Assembly (NCBI GenBank): GCA_900208305.1
Contig: OAPG01000016.1
Coordinates: forward strand, 186,001-250,000
DNA: 64,000 nt
Direction of reading: 5' to 3'
Source of the DNA: Melanopsichium pennsylvanicum
Lineage: Eukaryota; Basidiomycota; Ustilaginomycetes; Ustilaginales
The position numbers were made by a program, and so were the translations under genes. This document shows, in pieces, positions 21,278-32,900 of this stretch. The notes under the pieces were generated by a model, which was not told where the DNA came from, ran no database searches, and saw only the letters and a program-made list of their open reading frames with translations. The stretch's first letter is position 1. Each line of letters begins with the position of its first letter.

Positions 21278-22138
21278 ATGTTCCGCAATACATACGACAG
21301 CGACAACACTGTCTTCTCGCCCCAAGGACGTCTCCACCAGGTTGAATATGCCCTCGAAGCCGTCAAGCAGGGTTCGGCTGTAGTTGGGCTTCGCAGTAAG
21401 ACACATGCGATCCTCGTTGCTCTTAAACGAGCTCCTTCCGAACTCGCATCTTACCAAAAGAAGATGCTTCGCATCGATAATCACATGGGTATTGGCTTTG
21501 CTGGTCTCACCTCGGACGCTCGTGTTCTTTCCACCTACATGCGCCAACTCGCTCTTTCCTCTCGCCTTGTTTACTCTCGTCCACTTCCCATCTCTCGAGT
21601 TGTAGACAGCCTTGCGGACCGTGCACAGTACAACACGATGGACTACGGTAAGCGTCCATACGGTGTGGGATTCCTCATCATTGGTGTAGACTCCACTGGT
21701 CCACACCTGTACGAGTTCTCACCTACAGCCAACTGCTTCGAGTACTACGCAATGAGCATCGGTGCTAGGAGCCAAAGTGCAAAGACATATCTGGAGAGAA
21801 AGTACGAAGAGTTCCCCGACGCATCTCTAGAAGACTTGGTACTGCACGGACTGTACGCATTGAGGGACACACTTCCGCAGAACAAGGACTTGGAGCTAGA
21901 GCAGGTCTCGGTAGCCGTGGTTGGGCCAGGTGCAGACGCTGATGTCAACTCGCCAGAAGCAAGGAAGGGTGAAAAGTTCCGAGTCGTGGAGGGAGACGAT
22001 TTGAAGCCATACATGGACAAGATGGAGCCAAAGACGATTCCTGGCGCTAGGGCGACAGCGACGACAACAGAGACCCAAGGCAGCGCAGGTGAGGGTGCAG
22101 CATCAGCTACGGGCGGTGAGGCACCGATGGAGGACTAG
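21278..22138 (+). CDS. PRE5: Proteasome 20S subunit alpha6 (PSMA1-type)
   Basis: This is an alpha-ring subunit of the 20S proteasome core. The 286 aa ORF starts MFRNTYDSDNTVFSPQGRL, followed by HQVEYALEAVKQGS, the alpha-subunit signature near residues 18-31. MFRN.YD and YQKKMLRIDNHMGIGFAGLTSDARVL distinguish alpha6/PSMA1 from the other six alpha subunits. YGKRPYGVGFLIIGVD and AMSIGARSQSAKTYLERKYEEF are further family blocks. The C-terminal 40 residues are a Thr/Ala/Gly/Glu-rich tail longer than in yeast and probably disordered. There are no introns. Alpha subunits are not catalytic; they form the gate and contact regulatory caps. Confidence 0.96.
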   Translation: MFRNTYDSDNTVFSPQGRLHQVEYALEAVKQGSAVVGLRSKTHAILVALKRAPSELASYQKKMLRIDNHMGIGFAGLTSDARVLSTYMRQLALSSRLVYSRPLPISRVVDSLADRAQYNTMDYGKRPYGVGFLIIGVDSTGPHLYEFSPTANCFEYYAMSIGARSQSAKTYLERKYEEFPDASLEDLVLHGLYALRDTLPQNKDLELEQVSVAVVGPGADADVNSPEARKGEKFRVVEGDDLKPYMDKMEPKTIPGARATATTTETQGSAGEGAASATGGEAPMED

Positions 22139-22610
22139 TGCGATCTGCTGATACGACTGCAACGTCAATGAGAACTTCAACGTTGTACATTTCACATTTT
22201 TTAAATCCCTTCGTTTGTCCCAATTCATGACACTCCCGTCCATTCAGCATCAACTCGTCGTGATCGTTTTGCGTCGGCTATCCCGAGCTGGGGTCAAGTG
22301 TTGGCTTTTGAAACAGACTTACGTTATGTTCCAAGCGGCTTGTTTGATTGTTGCTGCTTTGATACTTGCACTGATTCCAAATTAGAACGCAAGACACTGT
22401 TGATCTCGGATCCAGTCACTGCCAAGAGTAGAACAACGCTAACGCACAGCAAAACACACAAACGATTCGAGAGCGGTGATGGATGGTATTTCAAAAAGTA
22501 TGTAGCGCCGACTGCAAGGGTGAGGAAGCAAATGTAGTTTTAAAAGACTGTATCGAAGGAGAGAAAGTCAAGCCGAGTCCAAATCCGAGACAGGGTGTCT
22601 TCCTTGAATT
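22139..22610. other. Convergent intergenic region
   Basis: 470 bp separate the stops of PRE5 and the LEA-like gene. It is of mixed composition with no conserved frame. It presumably contains both 3' UTRs. Confidence 0.5.
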
Positions 22611-23447
22611 TCAAAGCGAGCCATTCTGCTTCTTGGCAGTCTCGGTAGCCCAGAAACCTTGACCGCCAATCAAGCCGAGGATACCGACGGTAACGGCGCT
22701 CAAGAGGCGACGATCGGTGCGCTGAACCTGCTCCTTGTGAGTGTATGCGTAGAGACCCAATCCACCGAGCAATGCGACGTTGACGGCAGCAAGCGCTGGA
22801 CCCCACTGCTTGGGGTCGTTTGAGAACGAGTCCCAGAAGCTCTCCAACTCCCTCTCTGCCTCACCAGCCTTCTTCTTCAACTTCTTGGCTCCCTCTTCGC
22901 CCTTCTTCTTCAACACCTCTGCATCCTTGGACAGCTCCTTCTTGCCCTTCTCGTAGTACTCCTCCGCCTTCTTGCCCGCCTTTTGAGCTTCGGCCTTGGC
23001 GTTCTTTGCAAACTTGTCAGCTTCGGCCTTGGCATCCTTGCCACTCTTCTCGGCATCCGAAGCAATCTGGTTACCAGTCTTCTTGGCTTCAGATGCAAGC
23101 TCGTTTCCGGTCTTCTTGGCATCGGATGCAAACTCGTTACCCGCCTTCCTAGCATCATTTGCGGCCTTGTGGGCAGAATCCGAGGCCCTCTTGGCATCGG
23201 ATTCGAGCTGCTTGCGCTGCTCACGGGCCTTGGAGACGGCCTCGTCGTAGGCTTCCTGGGATTGGGTCTTAAGGTGCTCCAGGTCAGAGTCGGATGGGAC
23301 AATGTTGACTTTGCCCGAGTTCACATCGGGAGCGTTGGGGTTGACATCAGAGGAAGAATTGTGACCTTCGAGGTAGCCTTGGTCGGGCTGGGGCTGTTGC
23401 GATTTGGGGGGTGCGTTCTCGGCTGCAATGTCAGCGTAAGAGGCCAT
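22611..23447 (-). CDS. LEA-like coiled protein with OM14-type membrane end
   Basis: This 278 aa protein starts MASYADIAAENAPPKSQQ. Residues about 60-195 are a long amphipathic region of imperfect 11-residue repeats such as KKTGNELASEA and KKTGNQIASDA, rich in Ala, Lys, Glu and Asp, as in group 3 late-embryogenesis-abundant proteins. The C-terminal 70 residues have WGPALAAVNVALLGGLGLYAY and LLSAVTVGILGLIGGQGFW, two short membrane helices separated by a charged loop. This resembles the C-terminal domain of fungal mitochondrial outer membrane protein OM14, a receptor for cytosolic ribosomes in yeast. Family membership is suggested, not proven; the LEA-like part could instead act in stress protection. 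No introns are needed. Confidence 0.7.
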   Translation of the reverse strand: MASYADIAAENAPPKSQQPQPDQGYLEGHNSSSDVNPNAPDVNSGKVNIVPSDSDLEHLKTQSQEAYDEAVSKAREQRKQLESDAKRASDSAHKAANDARKAGNEFASDAKKTGNELASEAKKTGNQIASDAEKSGKDAKAEADKFAKNAKAEAQKAGKKAEEYYEKGKKELSKDAEVLKKKGEEGAKKLKKKAGEAERELESFWDSFSNDPKQWGPALAAVNVALLGGLGLYAYTHKEQVQRTDRRLLSAVTVGILGLIGGQGFWATETAKKQNGSL

Positions 23448-24412
23448 GATTGCTACTTTGTTTATTTAAAAGGGTTGTTGGGTATCGATATTTCAAAGGA
23501 GATGGATAGTGGATGACAGGAAGGAACGGTGTTTTTTGAGAGTGATAGATAAGGAACAGGAACAAAGTTGAGCGCAAGCGATGAAACAGACAGTCACAGC
23601 ACCGTAGGTTGCGCAGTCTGGGTTGGACCAAATACTGTTGTCTACTTTACTGACCATTGCGACGAGCCAAAAGGCAAGGAAAAGGAGAGAGATCAAGTGC
23701 TCCCGTTTCTGCCTCCACACATCGCTTGAGCACGAACCAGCACAGTCTCTCTCTAAAGTTGGCCGCAATTTTGACCATTTCTTTGGTGAATTTTCTGTAG
23801 CACAGGCTGAGAAAGTGCACTTCTTTGCAGCAAAGTGACTACGAAATTGCAGCAGAACTGCGTCATTTGGTGCTCAAAATCGGAATGCAAGTCTTTGTGT
23901 ACGATTTTAGCTTTTTTTTTTTTTTTTTTTTTGCTTTTCCCACCATCGGGATTAGTAAAATCAATCAAAACAGATCGGCAACCGATTTTGAACCCTTTCA
24001 ACTCGGAAGTCGCGACATTCACAATTTGGATCCAACGCACTTTGAAAAGGCTCAGTTGCTTGTGGCCATTCGACCTACCTTCTGCTTTATCAACAGCAAC
24101 CCACAGCACTAACATACCAGGACATTCACTGACACTGTGGCAGTAAGACTACCCAAGAACCCCGCCGCAGTTCTTCTGCAGGTCACAAAGGCTGTCCAAT
24201 TCCCGCACTCAGATTGGCCGCAGCAAGCAGCAACTCGCACATTTGCAATTCCGCAACTTGATCTCACTGCATCGGTCCAGCCTTGAAAAGACCGCGTTCA
24301 AGACCAAATCAAAGACCAAATCAAAGACCAAAACAAAGGGTGAGCACAGTTCGACTAGTTGAATTCAACATCATAGTCTACCTATCAGAGTCACGGTCAA
24401 GCTCACAACAAC
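23448..24412. promoter_or_regulatory. Divergent upstream region of the LEA/OM14-like gene and SNU66
   Basis: Nearly 1 kb of non-coding DNA. It contains a T22 run at 23911-23932 and a short tandem repeat (units of about 13 bp reading AGACCAAATCAAA) at 24299-24338, about 75 bp before the SNU66 ATG. No coding exon is supported. Confidence 0.5.
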
Positions 24413-27046
24413 ATGTCCGAGTTTCAAAAGGAAGAGCTAACTCTCGAAGAGACAAATAAGCTTCGTTTATCCCTGGGTCTCAAACCTCTTGTTGCCGATG
24501 ATGAGCCTGCTCCACCAAACCCAACCGCCTTTGGCTCAGGTGCTGCATCACCGTCCAGGCTGGATGGAGATGCGCTTGCAGCAAAAAATTTTCAGGACCA
24601 GCAGGATCGCCAACGTAGAGAGCGTCAAGATGCCGACCTCAAAGATCGTCTTATGAAAGCACAAGCTAAAAGAGATTTGGCACGCCGACTCAAAGGGCCC
24701 ACACTGGGCGATGCCGATGTGACTGCAGGAGCGTCGGGATCCTCTTCCAAAGATACAATCACATGGATCAAGGAATCCAAAAAGCGTGCCAAGGAACACG
24801 CTGCACGAAGAGCTCGAGAATTGGAAGAACAGGAAGCTCGCGCCCAGGCACAATATCGCGAGTCGGACCTTGCCGGACTTCGCGTTGGTCACGATGCGGA
24901 CGAGTTCGACGAGGGCGAAGAGCGCATTCTGACCCTTCGAGATGCCGGCGTTCTAGATGACGCTGACGACGAGCTCATGGACTCGGCCTTGGAACAAGCT
25001 GAGCGGGACGCCAAGAACTTGGAGCGGAAGAAGGGCGCCAAGGAATACAATGGCCTAGACGACGAAGAAGCGTCCACAGGGCGCAAGCGCGGTGTATTAG
25101 CCAAATACGACGCCTTGCTGCCAGAAGGTGAAGTCGCTTCCAATGTGGAATCAGGCTTCCGCCTCGGTGCAAGCGTCTCCGCCGCTGACCGACAAGCAAG
25201 GCTCCGACAGGAGGCAGAAGAAGCTGCGAAACGTGCAAACAAGCAGCTTCTCTCACTCGACTATACCAAAAATCAGGAAGTCTCCGACTATCTTCAGGAA
25301 GGAGATGTCGGGTTTAAGAAGCCGAAGACGAAAAAGCGTAGGAAGTCAACCAAGGTCAAGATCAGCTTCGATGACGATGAAGAGGATGCACAGCAATATG
25401 TAGGTGCTCCGTCAGCTCCGACTGCGAATCACCTCGCAGATGTTGAGATGGAAGACACGACGAAGACGGTCAAACCTCGTCGTCAGCAAACCGACAATTT
25501 TGTGGACGATGACGAGCTACAGGCGTCTTTAGCCAAGGCAAGACGGCTTAAAGCCAAGAAAGCATTCAACAAGATGACGCCCGAGATGATCGCCAAGAAT
25601 CTCGCTGCACACCGTGCTGCCGAAGAGGCAGAGAAGGGCACTAATGCCGTTATGAATGGCTTGGCTACTCCTTTCGCACCCAACGGATCAGTGCTTGTCA
25701 ATGGCGGCACGGAGAGTGAAGGTGCAGAGGGTGGGCTGACATTCGATGAGACGAGCGAGTTTATCCGGGCTATCCGAGAACGTCCTCTCGAGACCAAAAC
25801 ACGCACCAGGGCTGGTTCTGCCAAACGCGAGTCGCTTGAACCCTCTCTCAACACAGGCGTCCGCATCAAGCGAGAAGATTCCATCGACGCGTCTGATGTA
25901 CCGATGTCCGAGCTTGACACGACAGTGCCTGCCAAGACGGAAGGACAGGACGAAAAAGACACCTACGCAGCGCTCGCAGCCGCGGTCAAAGAAGAACGCG
26001 AAGAAGGCGAGGCTCTCCCCTCGCTGAAAACTTGCTCCACCAGTCCTGCACCCGAAGAGACTGGACCATTGATTGGTCGAGGCATGGCTTCGACCCTTTG
26101 TTTCCTACGTCAACAGGGTATGTTGCCCACCAACACTGATGGCTCGCTCCGCACACGGGAAGAGCAACAGCGACAGTACGACGCCTGGTTAACAAAACGC
26201 AAACTCGAAGAAGCTGAACGCGAGTCTGCTCGCTTGGCTTCCAAAGCCAGTGGCTCCGCGGTTGACCAGGGAACTCGTGAAGCGGCGAACCGCAATCGCG
26301 AGCTCGAGGATGCGCGTTCGGCGCAGCAAAGATTCAAGGACTACAAGCCGGATGTTGAAATCCGATACCACGACGAGTTTGGACGAGATTTGGACCAGAA
26401 GGAAGCGTGGAAGCATTTATCGCATGTTTTCCATGGTAAGAAGCCAGGCACGAGGAAGATGGAGAAAAGGTTGAAGAAGATTGAAGATGAGAAGAAGAGG
26501 GAGAGGATGGCAGCGGGAGATACGCCAACTGGAATGATGAGTGCTTTTCAGAGTAGGAGCGAGAGGACTGGGAAAGCTCATATGGTGCTGAGTGTGGGTG
26601 CCAAAGGGTCTGCACCGCAGGAGAACGATCTGTTGGACGGGAAAGGGGCAAAGGGCGGGATTCAGCTCAAAAAGCCGGCAAAGGCGGTGCAGGCTGGAAA
26701 GGGGAAGAAGTCAAGCGACGAGATGCTATCGCCGATGCCGACAGCTGGGTTGGTTTCGACTGGTGCTGGCACGGCAACGGACGGCATTGCGACGAGCACG
26801 CCAAAGACCGGTGGTGGATGGGCGAGGATCGGAAGTGCCACACCGGCTCCGAGTGGAAGCGACACTTGTTCTGCCAGCGCTGTCGGTGGAAGAGGAGGAT
26901 TCAAGCCTGTTGTCGTTTCTGAATCGACGAGGACGATGATCGGCTCACCAGCGGTCGAGGGAGGTGCAAGCGCAACGCGCTCAACCAGCGGACCTTTTCG
27001 TCTTGCTTTCAGTGGGGTCAAGCGTAAGGCGGAAGAATTTGAGTGA
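24413..27046 (+). CDS. SNU66: U4/U6.U5 tri-snRNP protein, SART1/Snu66 family
   Basis: This spliceosomal protein of the tri-snRNP is needed for pre-mRNA splicing; in yeast and human it carries a Hub1-binding element. The 877 aa ORF begins with the family N-terminus, LTLEETNKLRLSLGLKPL at residues 9-26. The middle contains SDLAGLRVGHDADEFDEGEE and RILTLRDAGVLDDADDELMDS (about 150-200), then LAKYDAL and SDYLQEGDVGFKKPKTKKRRK (about 285-310). The C-terminal part has YKPDVEIRYHDEFGRDL and AWKHLSHVFHGKKPGTRKMEKRLKK (about 645-695). These blocks in this order are characteristic of SART1. The rest is highly charged and probably disordered. No introns are needed, so the gene for a splicing factor here is itself intronless. 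Confidence 0.94.
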   Translation: MSEFQKEELTLEETNKLRLSLGLKPLVADDEPAPPNPTAFGSGAASPSRLDGDALAAKNFQDQQDRQRRERQDADLKDRLMKAQAKRDLARRLKGPTLGDADVTAGASGSSSKDTITWIKESKKRAKEHAARRARELEEQEARAQAQYRESDLAGLRVGHDADEFDEGEERILTLRDAGVLDDADDELMDSALEQAERDAKNLERKKGAKEYNGLDDEEASTGRKRGVLAKYDALLPEGEVASNVESGFRLGASVSAADRQARLRQEAEEAAKRANKQLLSLDYTKNQEVSDYLQEGDVGFKKPKTKKRRKSTKVKISFDDDEEDAQQYVGAPSAPTANHLADVEMEDTTKTVKPRRQQTDNFVDDDELQASLAKARRLKAKKAFNKMTPEMIAKNLAAHRAAEEAEKGTNAVMNGLATPFAPNGSVLVNGGTESEGAEGGLTFDETSEFIRAIRERPLETKTRTRAGSAKRESLEPSLNTGVRIKREDSIDASDVPMSELDTTVPAKTEGQDEKDTYAALAAAVKEEREEGEALPSLKTCSTSPAPEETGPLIGRGMASTLCFLRQQGMLPTNTDGSLRTREEQQRQYDAWLTKRKLEEAERESARLASKASGSAVDQGTREAANRNRELEDARSAQQRFKDYKPDVEIRYHDEFGRDLDQKEAWKHLSHVFHGKKPGTRKMEKRLKKIEDEKKRERMAAGDTPTGMMSAFQSRSERTGKAHMVLSVGAKGSAPQENDLLDGKGAKGGIQLKKPAKAVQAGKGKKSSDEMLSPMPTAGLVSTGAGTATDGIATSTPKTGGGWARIGSATPAPSGSDTCSASAVGGRGGFKPVVVSESTRTMIGSPAVEGGASATRSTSGPFRLAFSGVKRKAEEFE

Positions 27047-27201
27047 TGAATACACAGTCTGTTTTATCACAAGAGCGTTTTTGTATGTACGCATGCGTGA
27101 GAGGAGGAGCGAGCTATGTAATTGTTGGTATTCTACAACGACTGCCGTATAAAGTCGAGTATAAAGAAGCAATGTATTTGTACTAAATCAACTCGAAGGG
27201 A

Positions 27202-28170
27202 CTATCTTAGAAGAGATGTTGACTCGTTGGGCTCTGTCTGTGCTGAAGTTGAAGCTGAAGGGGATGGGGAAGCGTGATTTGAAGTTGTGGATCGATAGTT
27301 GGTTGAGTTAGATTGTTGATGTTGGTGTTGTTCTTGTTGATGTTGTTGGAGTGAAGGAAGATTTTGTACATGTACTGGACCGAAAGAAATATAATGTTGC
27401 CAGATAAGAAGACTATCGAAACCGATACTTAATAAACCTAAACCTAATTTTGGCCAATCACCGATTACGTTGTTCCAACTACCCTGTATCCAAACTGCAT
27501 CTAGAATCAATTGTAGTAAAGAAAGTAAACCACCGATTAGGTCTAGGAGAATGTTTTCAATCGAGAAACCTTTTGTACTTTTCCTTTTTCGATTTAGATG
27601 AATCTGTGGTAAATATTTGGTCAATGTTATGATCAATTTTAACGTTGAACATGCATTGACTATATCCAACCATCCAACAAGTTTCAACGTTTTAGCACCT
27701 GAAATGAAAACTGTCATGGTTAGAACAGCTGCGAGCCAAAGTTGTACCGTTTTTGAAATTTTTTGCCAAGGTTGGCGATAGATTAAAAATTGACCCAGAG
27801 TAATCAAGGCAACAAGTGTGGCATGAAGAGAAAACATCCAATCGTTGAATTGAACAAGGTTTTCAAATCCACCATGACGTTTTCTATAAGCTCGTCGAAC
27901 AGGTTCATAAAAGAGCAAAAGGGTATTGTAAACAAGATACGAAGTATGTCCAACAGCATTGAGTGCAACGAAATCGGAGGATAATCCAATCGTAGAGTGA
28001 TTGAGTTGATTCTGAATGATTTGTGGATAAAAAGATGCACTCCAAGCAAGCGTATAAATCCATCCAAGCAAGCGCGAAAGCGCTGTGAGTGCTAAAGATG
28101 ACTGATCCGAGTAGGTAAGATTAGCAGCAGCGCCAATGAAAAGAATGCGAGAGCGGGTGATGACACCCAT
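27202..28170 (-). CDS. Cystinosin-like PQ-loop transporter
   Basis: This 322 aa multispanning membrane protein has two PQ-loop repeats: YPQIIQNQLNHSTIGLSSDFVALNAVGH near residue 48 and LPQIHLNRKRKSTKGFSIENILLDLIGG near residue 190. About seven helices are visible. The spacing, the second loop (YLPQ followed by N..RKST.G.SI.N.LLD..GG) and the trailing helices match cystinosin, the lysosomal cystine/proton symporter, and its yeast relative Ers1. Yeast Ers1 is vacuolar/endosomal. The C-terminus is a Gln/His/Ser-rich tail of about 60 residues. Codon use is noticeably AT-rich compared with the 5' part of the window. A second, unrelated PQ-loop gene lies at 48931-50331. Confidence 0.87.
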   Translation of the reverse strand: MGVITRSRILFIGAAANLTYSDQSSLALTALSRLLGWIYTLAWSASFYPQIIQNQLNHSTIGLSSDFVALNAVGHTSYLVYNTLLLFYEPVRRAYRKRHGGFENLVQFNDWMFSLHATLVALITLGQFLIYRQPWQKISKTVQLWLAAVLTMTVFISGAKTLKLVGWLDIVNACSTLKLIITLTKYLPQIHLNRKRKSTKGFSIENILLDLIGGLLSLLQLILDAVWIQGSWNNVIGDWPKLGLGLLSIGFDSLLIWQHYISFGPVHVQNLPSLQQHQQEQHQHQQSNSTNYRSTTSNHASPSPSASTSAQTEPNESTSLLR

Positions 28171-28723
28171 ATTTTGTTAAACAATCTTGTTTTCTACCGG
28201 AGCCGGATGTCTAGAGGCAGTGTGATTGGTGAAGGATGAGGATTGAGAGGATGTAGAAGAGCAAGATGAATAGGAAGGGCAGATTAAGAAAGGGAGATAG
28301 ATGCATACATACTGTATACTGTAGTGCAGTAAATTGCGTTCAACGCGCCTTTGCCAAGAGAAAGAGAGAAAAGATACAAAAAGCCGACATCGGTGAATCA
28401 AGTTTGTGTGTAAGAAATTTCAGAGACCCCCCAAAAAAAAGCAAGCAATTCCCCTTTGCACATTCGTCTTTGATAGCCGAATCCACCAAAGCACCATCAT
28501 AATCAGAAGTGCTGTATTGATACGTATTACAGTATAATAATAATAATACCACTGTGATGTGATTCATGTCAATTGTTCCACATGACGCCTGGTCAAGTAC
28601 GGTATGTGCTAAAAAGAGGGATCGGATTTCTAGACCCAAGAAATCGACAGATGAAATGGACGGTGGGTGCTAAAAGTACAAAGACGGTGTGGTCTGAAAG
28701 GGCGATGCGAGGAAGTGACAACA
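28171..28723. other. Intergenic region between two minus-strand genes
   Basis: 550 bp upstream of the cystinosin-like gene and downstream of NIP7. It contains ACATACTGTATACTGTAG at 28308-28325, one of several ACTGTA-rich sites in the window, and a TAA-repeat near 28534. No coding exon is supported. Confidence 0.5.
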
Positions 28724-29266
28724 TTAGAACAGAGTATCTTCATCACGGAGGTATTCACCCACATCTGCCTGATGAAAAACAATGATACTGGTTGGATCTT
28801 GTTTCCTTGTATCCACTGTGCTTCTCGCAGTCACTCCAAAACCAAGCGGAGTATTGGACATGCTCATTACCACCACACCTGCATGTTCTGGTGTATCATC
28901 CGTAATCCTGCCCAAATGCGCCTTAACAACATGGTTGCCATACAAAAACGGCAATTCGCCATTAGGCTTGATCCAAACCTTATACTTTGCGTGCTGTGCA
29001 ACATAGTCCAACGCAGTAACGTGGAGACGGAACTTGCCAGTCTTGCTAAACTTTCCAAAACACGTGCCAAGCGACATGAGGTTAGGTCGTGCAATCGAGA
29101 TGGCTAGTCGCATAGAGCATTCCGAAACATAGTACACTCGATCACGGTGAAGACGAAACACATGCGCATCATCGGGTCGGTCGATGAGGTTGACGAGGTT
29201 CTTGCCAATGTAATTTGCGAGCTTTTCAAAAAGAGTTTTTGTTTCTTGTTCTGTGAGCGGACGCAT
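28724..29266 (-). CDS. NIP7: 60S ribosome biogenesis factor NIP7
   Basis: This 180 aa protein has the full length of the family. It starts [24 protein letters not shown] and continues with the N-terminal alpha/beta domain and [47 protein letters not shown] is the most conserved block. The C-terminal PUA domain (about 95-170) has [41 protein letters not shown] and binds RNA. NIP7 acts in the nucleolus in 27S pre-rRNA processing and 60S assembly. It sits divergently next to UTP14, which serves the small subunit, so two ribosome biogenesis genes share one 0.7 kb upstream region and may be co-regulated. Confidence 0.96.
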   Translation of the reverse strand: MRPLTEQETKTLFEKLANYIGKNLVNLIDRPDDAHVFRLHRDRVYYVSECSMRLAISIARPNLMSLGTCFGKFSKTGKFRLHVTALDYVAQHAKYKVWIKPNGELPFLYGNHVVKAHLGRITDDTPEHAGVVVMSMSNTPLGFGVTARSTVDTRKQDPTSIIVFHQADVGEYLRDEDTLF

Positions 29267-29999
29267 GTTGATGTGCTAACGATTCGCCACGATTGAGACG
29301 GTGATCGGTGTAATGAAAGGGCAATCTTGGCGTAGACCGTGCGATACAGAGCAGCCTCTTCGGATGAAATGCTTGGCTGCTAGATGTTTTACTTTGATGG
29401 ATGCGATGATGGCCAGTGTGTTGTGTTGTATTGTGTAGTGTAGGTGATGATGATGATGATGATAACAAAGAAGCGGACAGGAAAGAGTGCGCTGCCAAAC
29501 CATGAAATCTAAAACCCTTATTGACAAGAAACAGAAAAGAGAAGAAAAAGGAAAACATGAAAAAAAAAAGTAATAAATTTTATTGAGTGCGTAGTCAACT
29601 AAATCTCCACATGTCTTTGAAATTTACATTACAAATCTCAGTCTTCTACGAGACCCTGAATTTACAATTTTGTATTGAGAGCCCATCGCAGTTTAAAAAA
29701 GTGAACCCTCCGAAAAAGAGAAAAAAAAATAATAATGATAAAAAGCATGGACAAAATTTCTTGCTTCAATTACAGTGCAGAAAAGCTGCCCTTATCCTTT
29801 CACCCTCTCTCAACTTTTGCCAACCACACATTTTGCCTCTTACTCTACCATCTTCACACCATCTTCCAATCTGGTATCCATACCTTGACTTCTCTTTGAA
29901 GGTACATTACATTCGAACAGCTCGCGCTGCTAGTAGTAATCACTTGAAAACAACAACTAGAAGGTGTCTCTTGCTTCAAACCGCCACCATCTCCTCACA
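29267..29999. promoter_or_regulatory. Divergent promoter of NIP7 and UTP14
   Basis: 730 bp between two ribosome-biogenesis genes. It is A-rich at 29560-29750 and C/T-rich close to the UTP14 ATG. RRPE- and PAC-like elements would be expected in yeast, but no clear copy was recognised. Confidence 0.4.
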
Positions 30000-32900
30000 A
30001 TGGTCCGACAATCTCGAGCAACTGGAGGCGCTCCTTCCACCTCCTCTGGCGGTCGATCCGGTGGCCGTAAAGCAGCATCCTCTTTATCCACACCGTTTTC
30101 ATCCTCATCATACGGATCAGGTGCCAAATCCCGCAGAACCGCACGTTCATCCAATCCATCCTCTAAATCGTCTGGCGCTTCAGGTTTGCACGACGTATAT
30201 GATCTTGCTCAGGCGTCCACCTCCAATTCCAACTCCAAACGACACCGTCGTGCACTTGCCGGTATGAACTCGACTGACTACGCCGATTTGCCCTCCAAGG
30301 CCAAGCGCAACCCAACCACGCACACACGCGACGATCAGCAACAGAAAGACGAGGACGAGGACAGCGATGATCAAAGCGATGCTGCCCCAATAGGTCCTAA
30401 AGTGTTTGACTCTCAAGATGAGCTTGACGCACAAATCGAGGGAAGCGATGAAGAGCTAGACAGTGACGAAGCTTTCGGCGAGAGTGACCAAGAAAGATTC
30501 GACGGTTGGACTTTTGGCAGGGGAGTCAAACATGCCAAGCGCAAGTCGGAAGACTCTGAACAAGAGCAAGATCAGGAAGTTGACCAGCATGAGATTGAGG
30601 ACGAGCATGATAACAGCCGAATGGTTGATCTCTCCCGTATGCTTGATTCTGCCTCTGAATCTTCCGAAGAAGATCAAGAGGATCAAAATGACATCTCGGA
30701 CCAAGAAAATGACCACAGCTCCAACAAGCTTGCAAGGCATATCGAATCCTTCGCCGCTGGTACCAAGCGCCCCACCGCCACCAACTCTGACTTGGACGCT
30801 GGCTCTGACGCCGAACCTTCATCCAAACGCACCCGCCGAGTGTTGTCCGAGAGAACCGAAGCCATCCCCGAAACAGAATTTGCCGCTGCCCACTCTGGTT
30901 CCACCCTCCGCCTCGAAGACTTTATGAACCCTCTCTCTTCCAATATTGATTTTGCCGATGTGCGTAAATCCACAAAGACCCTTTCCAACCCCAAATCTTC
31001 CCCCAATACCAGTGCGCCCGCGGCATCAAAGAAAGGCGGAGGAGCTCTATCTGCCCCACTTCCTTCAGTCGTTCAGGACAGACTTGATCGCCAAGGTGCA
31101 TACTCCATCACCAGGGACCAAGTTCAAGGCTGGCAACCTACCATCAATCGTCTCAGGGACGCGGAGCATATCTCGTTTCCTCTTCAGCAACCCGCTGTCA
31201 CCAAAGCCTCAACCTCTGGACTTGTCGCCACATTCAACCCGGATGGAGAGATGGAAGCCTCGATCGCAGCCATGCTCACCGAAGGCGGCTTGACTGAAAA
31301 GCAACTTGCGCAACAAGAGGATTTGGCCATGAACAAGCTGGATCCCGAAGAAGCGCGTGCTCGTCGTGACGAGCTGCGACGTATGCGAATGCTAATGTTC
31401 CGAGCCGAACAAAAGGCCAAGAGGGTGAGCAAGATCAAGAGCAAGGCATACAGGAAGATCCACAGGAAAGAAAAGGAAAGGCTCAAGGCGCACATGAAAG
31501 AGCTCGGTTCGGATGCCGAAGATTTCGATTCGGAAGAAGAGATGGAAGACAGACTCAGAGTCGAACGAGATCGAGCCAGAGAACGCGCGACGCTCAAGCA
31601 CAAGAACACCTCCAAGTGGGCCAAAAACATCCTCTCCTCTCGTCATGGAGAGCACAACCAGGAGGCACGTAACGAGCTCGACGCACAGCTTCGTCGTGGT
31701 ACCGAATTGCGGTCCAAGATCCAAGGTCGCGATATTGGTCAAGATTCTTCTGACGACGATTCATCCGATGATTCTGGTGGAGAGCAGCAAGATGGCGAAC
31801 GAGCAGTGGGGGATGCATTTGACGAGCTTGCTGCACTCGAAGCCAAAGAGGAAGCAAAACGTATCAAGGATGAAGAGGAGTTTGAACGTGTAGGAGGTAA
31901 GAAGGGTGTGTACAATATGAAATTTATGAAGGATGCACGTGAGAGGCAGTATTCCAAGATTCGAGGTGATGTGGATGATTTCGTTACCGAGATGCAGGGG
32001 ATCGGTGCTCACGAGCAAAGTGATAGTGAGGATGCGGAGGAGGATGCGGGACAAGTGGTAATTGCTGGGAAAGGTGCGGATGCAGACGAAGCAGGTGGTA
32101 GCTCGGTTTACGTTCAAGGAAACAAAGGTCGTGCAATGTACGGTACCACCAACTCGACTCTACCCAAGAAATCGGTTGTCGAGACACAAAATGATGACGC
32201 TCCCAACAAGATCAGTCAGAAGGTGCGTTCAACGCCAGCTAACCTTGTTAACGGCACCAGTGCTGGTGTGGAGATTGGAGGAAACGCCACTGTCACCAAA
32301 CCTCGTTCAACAACGATCACCAACGCCAAAAAGTCGTCCAGATCATCTCTCTCCAACCACGCCCATAATGCTGATGGTGACGACGATGACGATGCGTGCA
32401 ATCCTTGGCTAGTGATTGATTCTCACGGTCAATCCAACAAGCTGTCACGCAAGAAGAACGATTCCTCGCTCAGCGCCAACTCGACTTCTGCAGTTGCCGC
32501 TTCGAAATCGGCACTCAAAATTTCCAAGAACGCGTCGAAATCGAGCTCTGCCATTGCGGCTCGTAAGAAGGATGAAGCCATCTCTATCGATCTTGATTCC
32601 TACCTTGAACAGCAACAAGGACCAAGAGAGGGACAAGAGTATGAATCCGAGGAAGTTGATTCGGATGGAGATGCTGTTGAACCGGTTGGAGTTGTGAATG
32701 AGTTATCACGCAAGCAAAAAAAGAAAAACATGGATAAAAGGGGTGTTGTCTCTGTATTGGAACAAAGGGAGTTAGTAGCATCTGCGTTTGCTGGGGATGA
32801 TGTTGTTTCTGATTTCTTAGCTGAAAAGGCTTTGATCGAACAAGAGGATGAGACGAAAGTAGTTGATACACGATTACCTGGATGGGGATCTTGGACTGGT

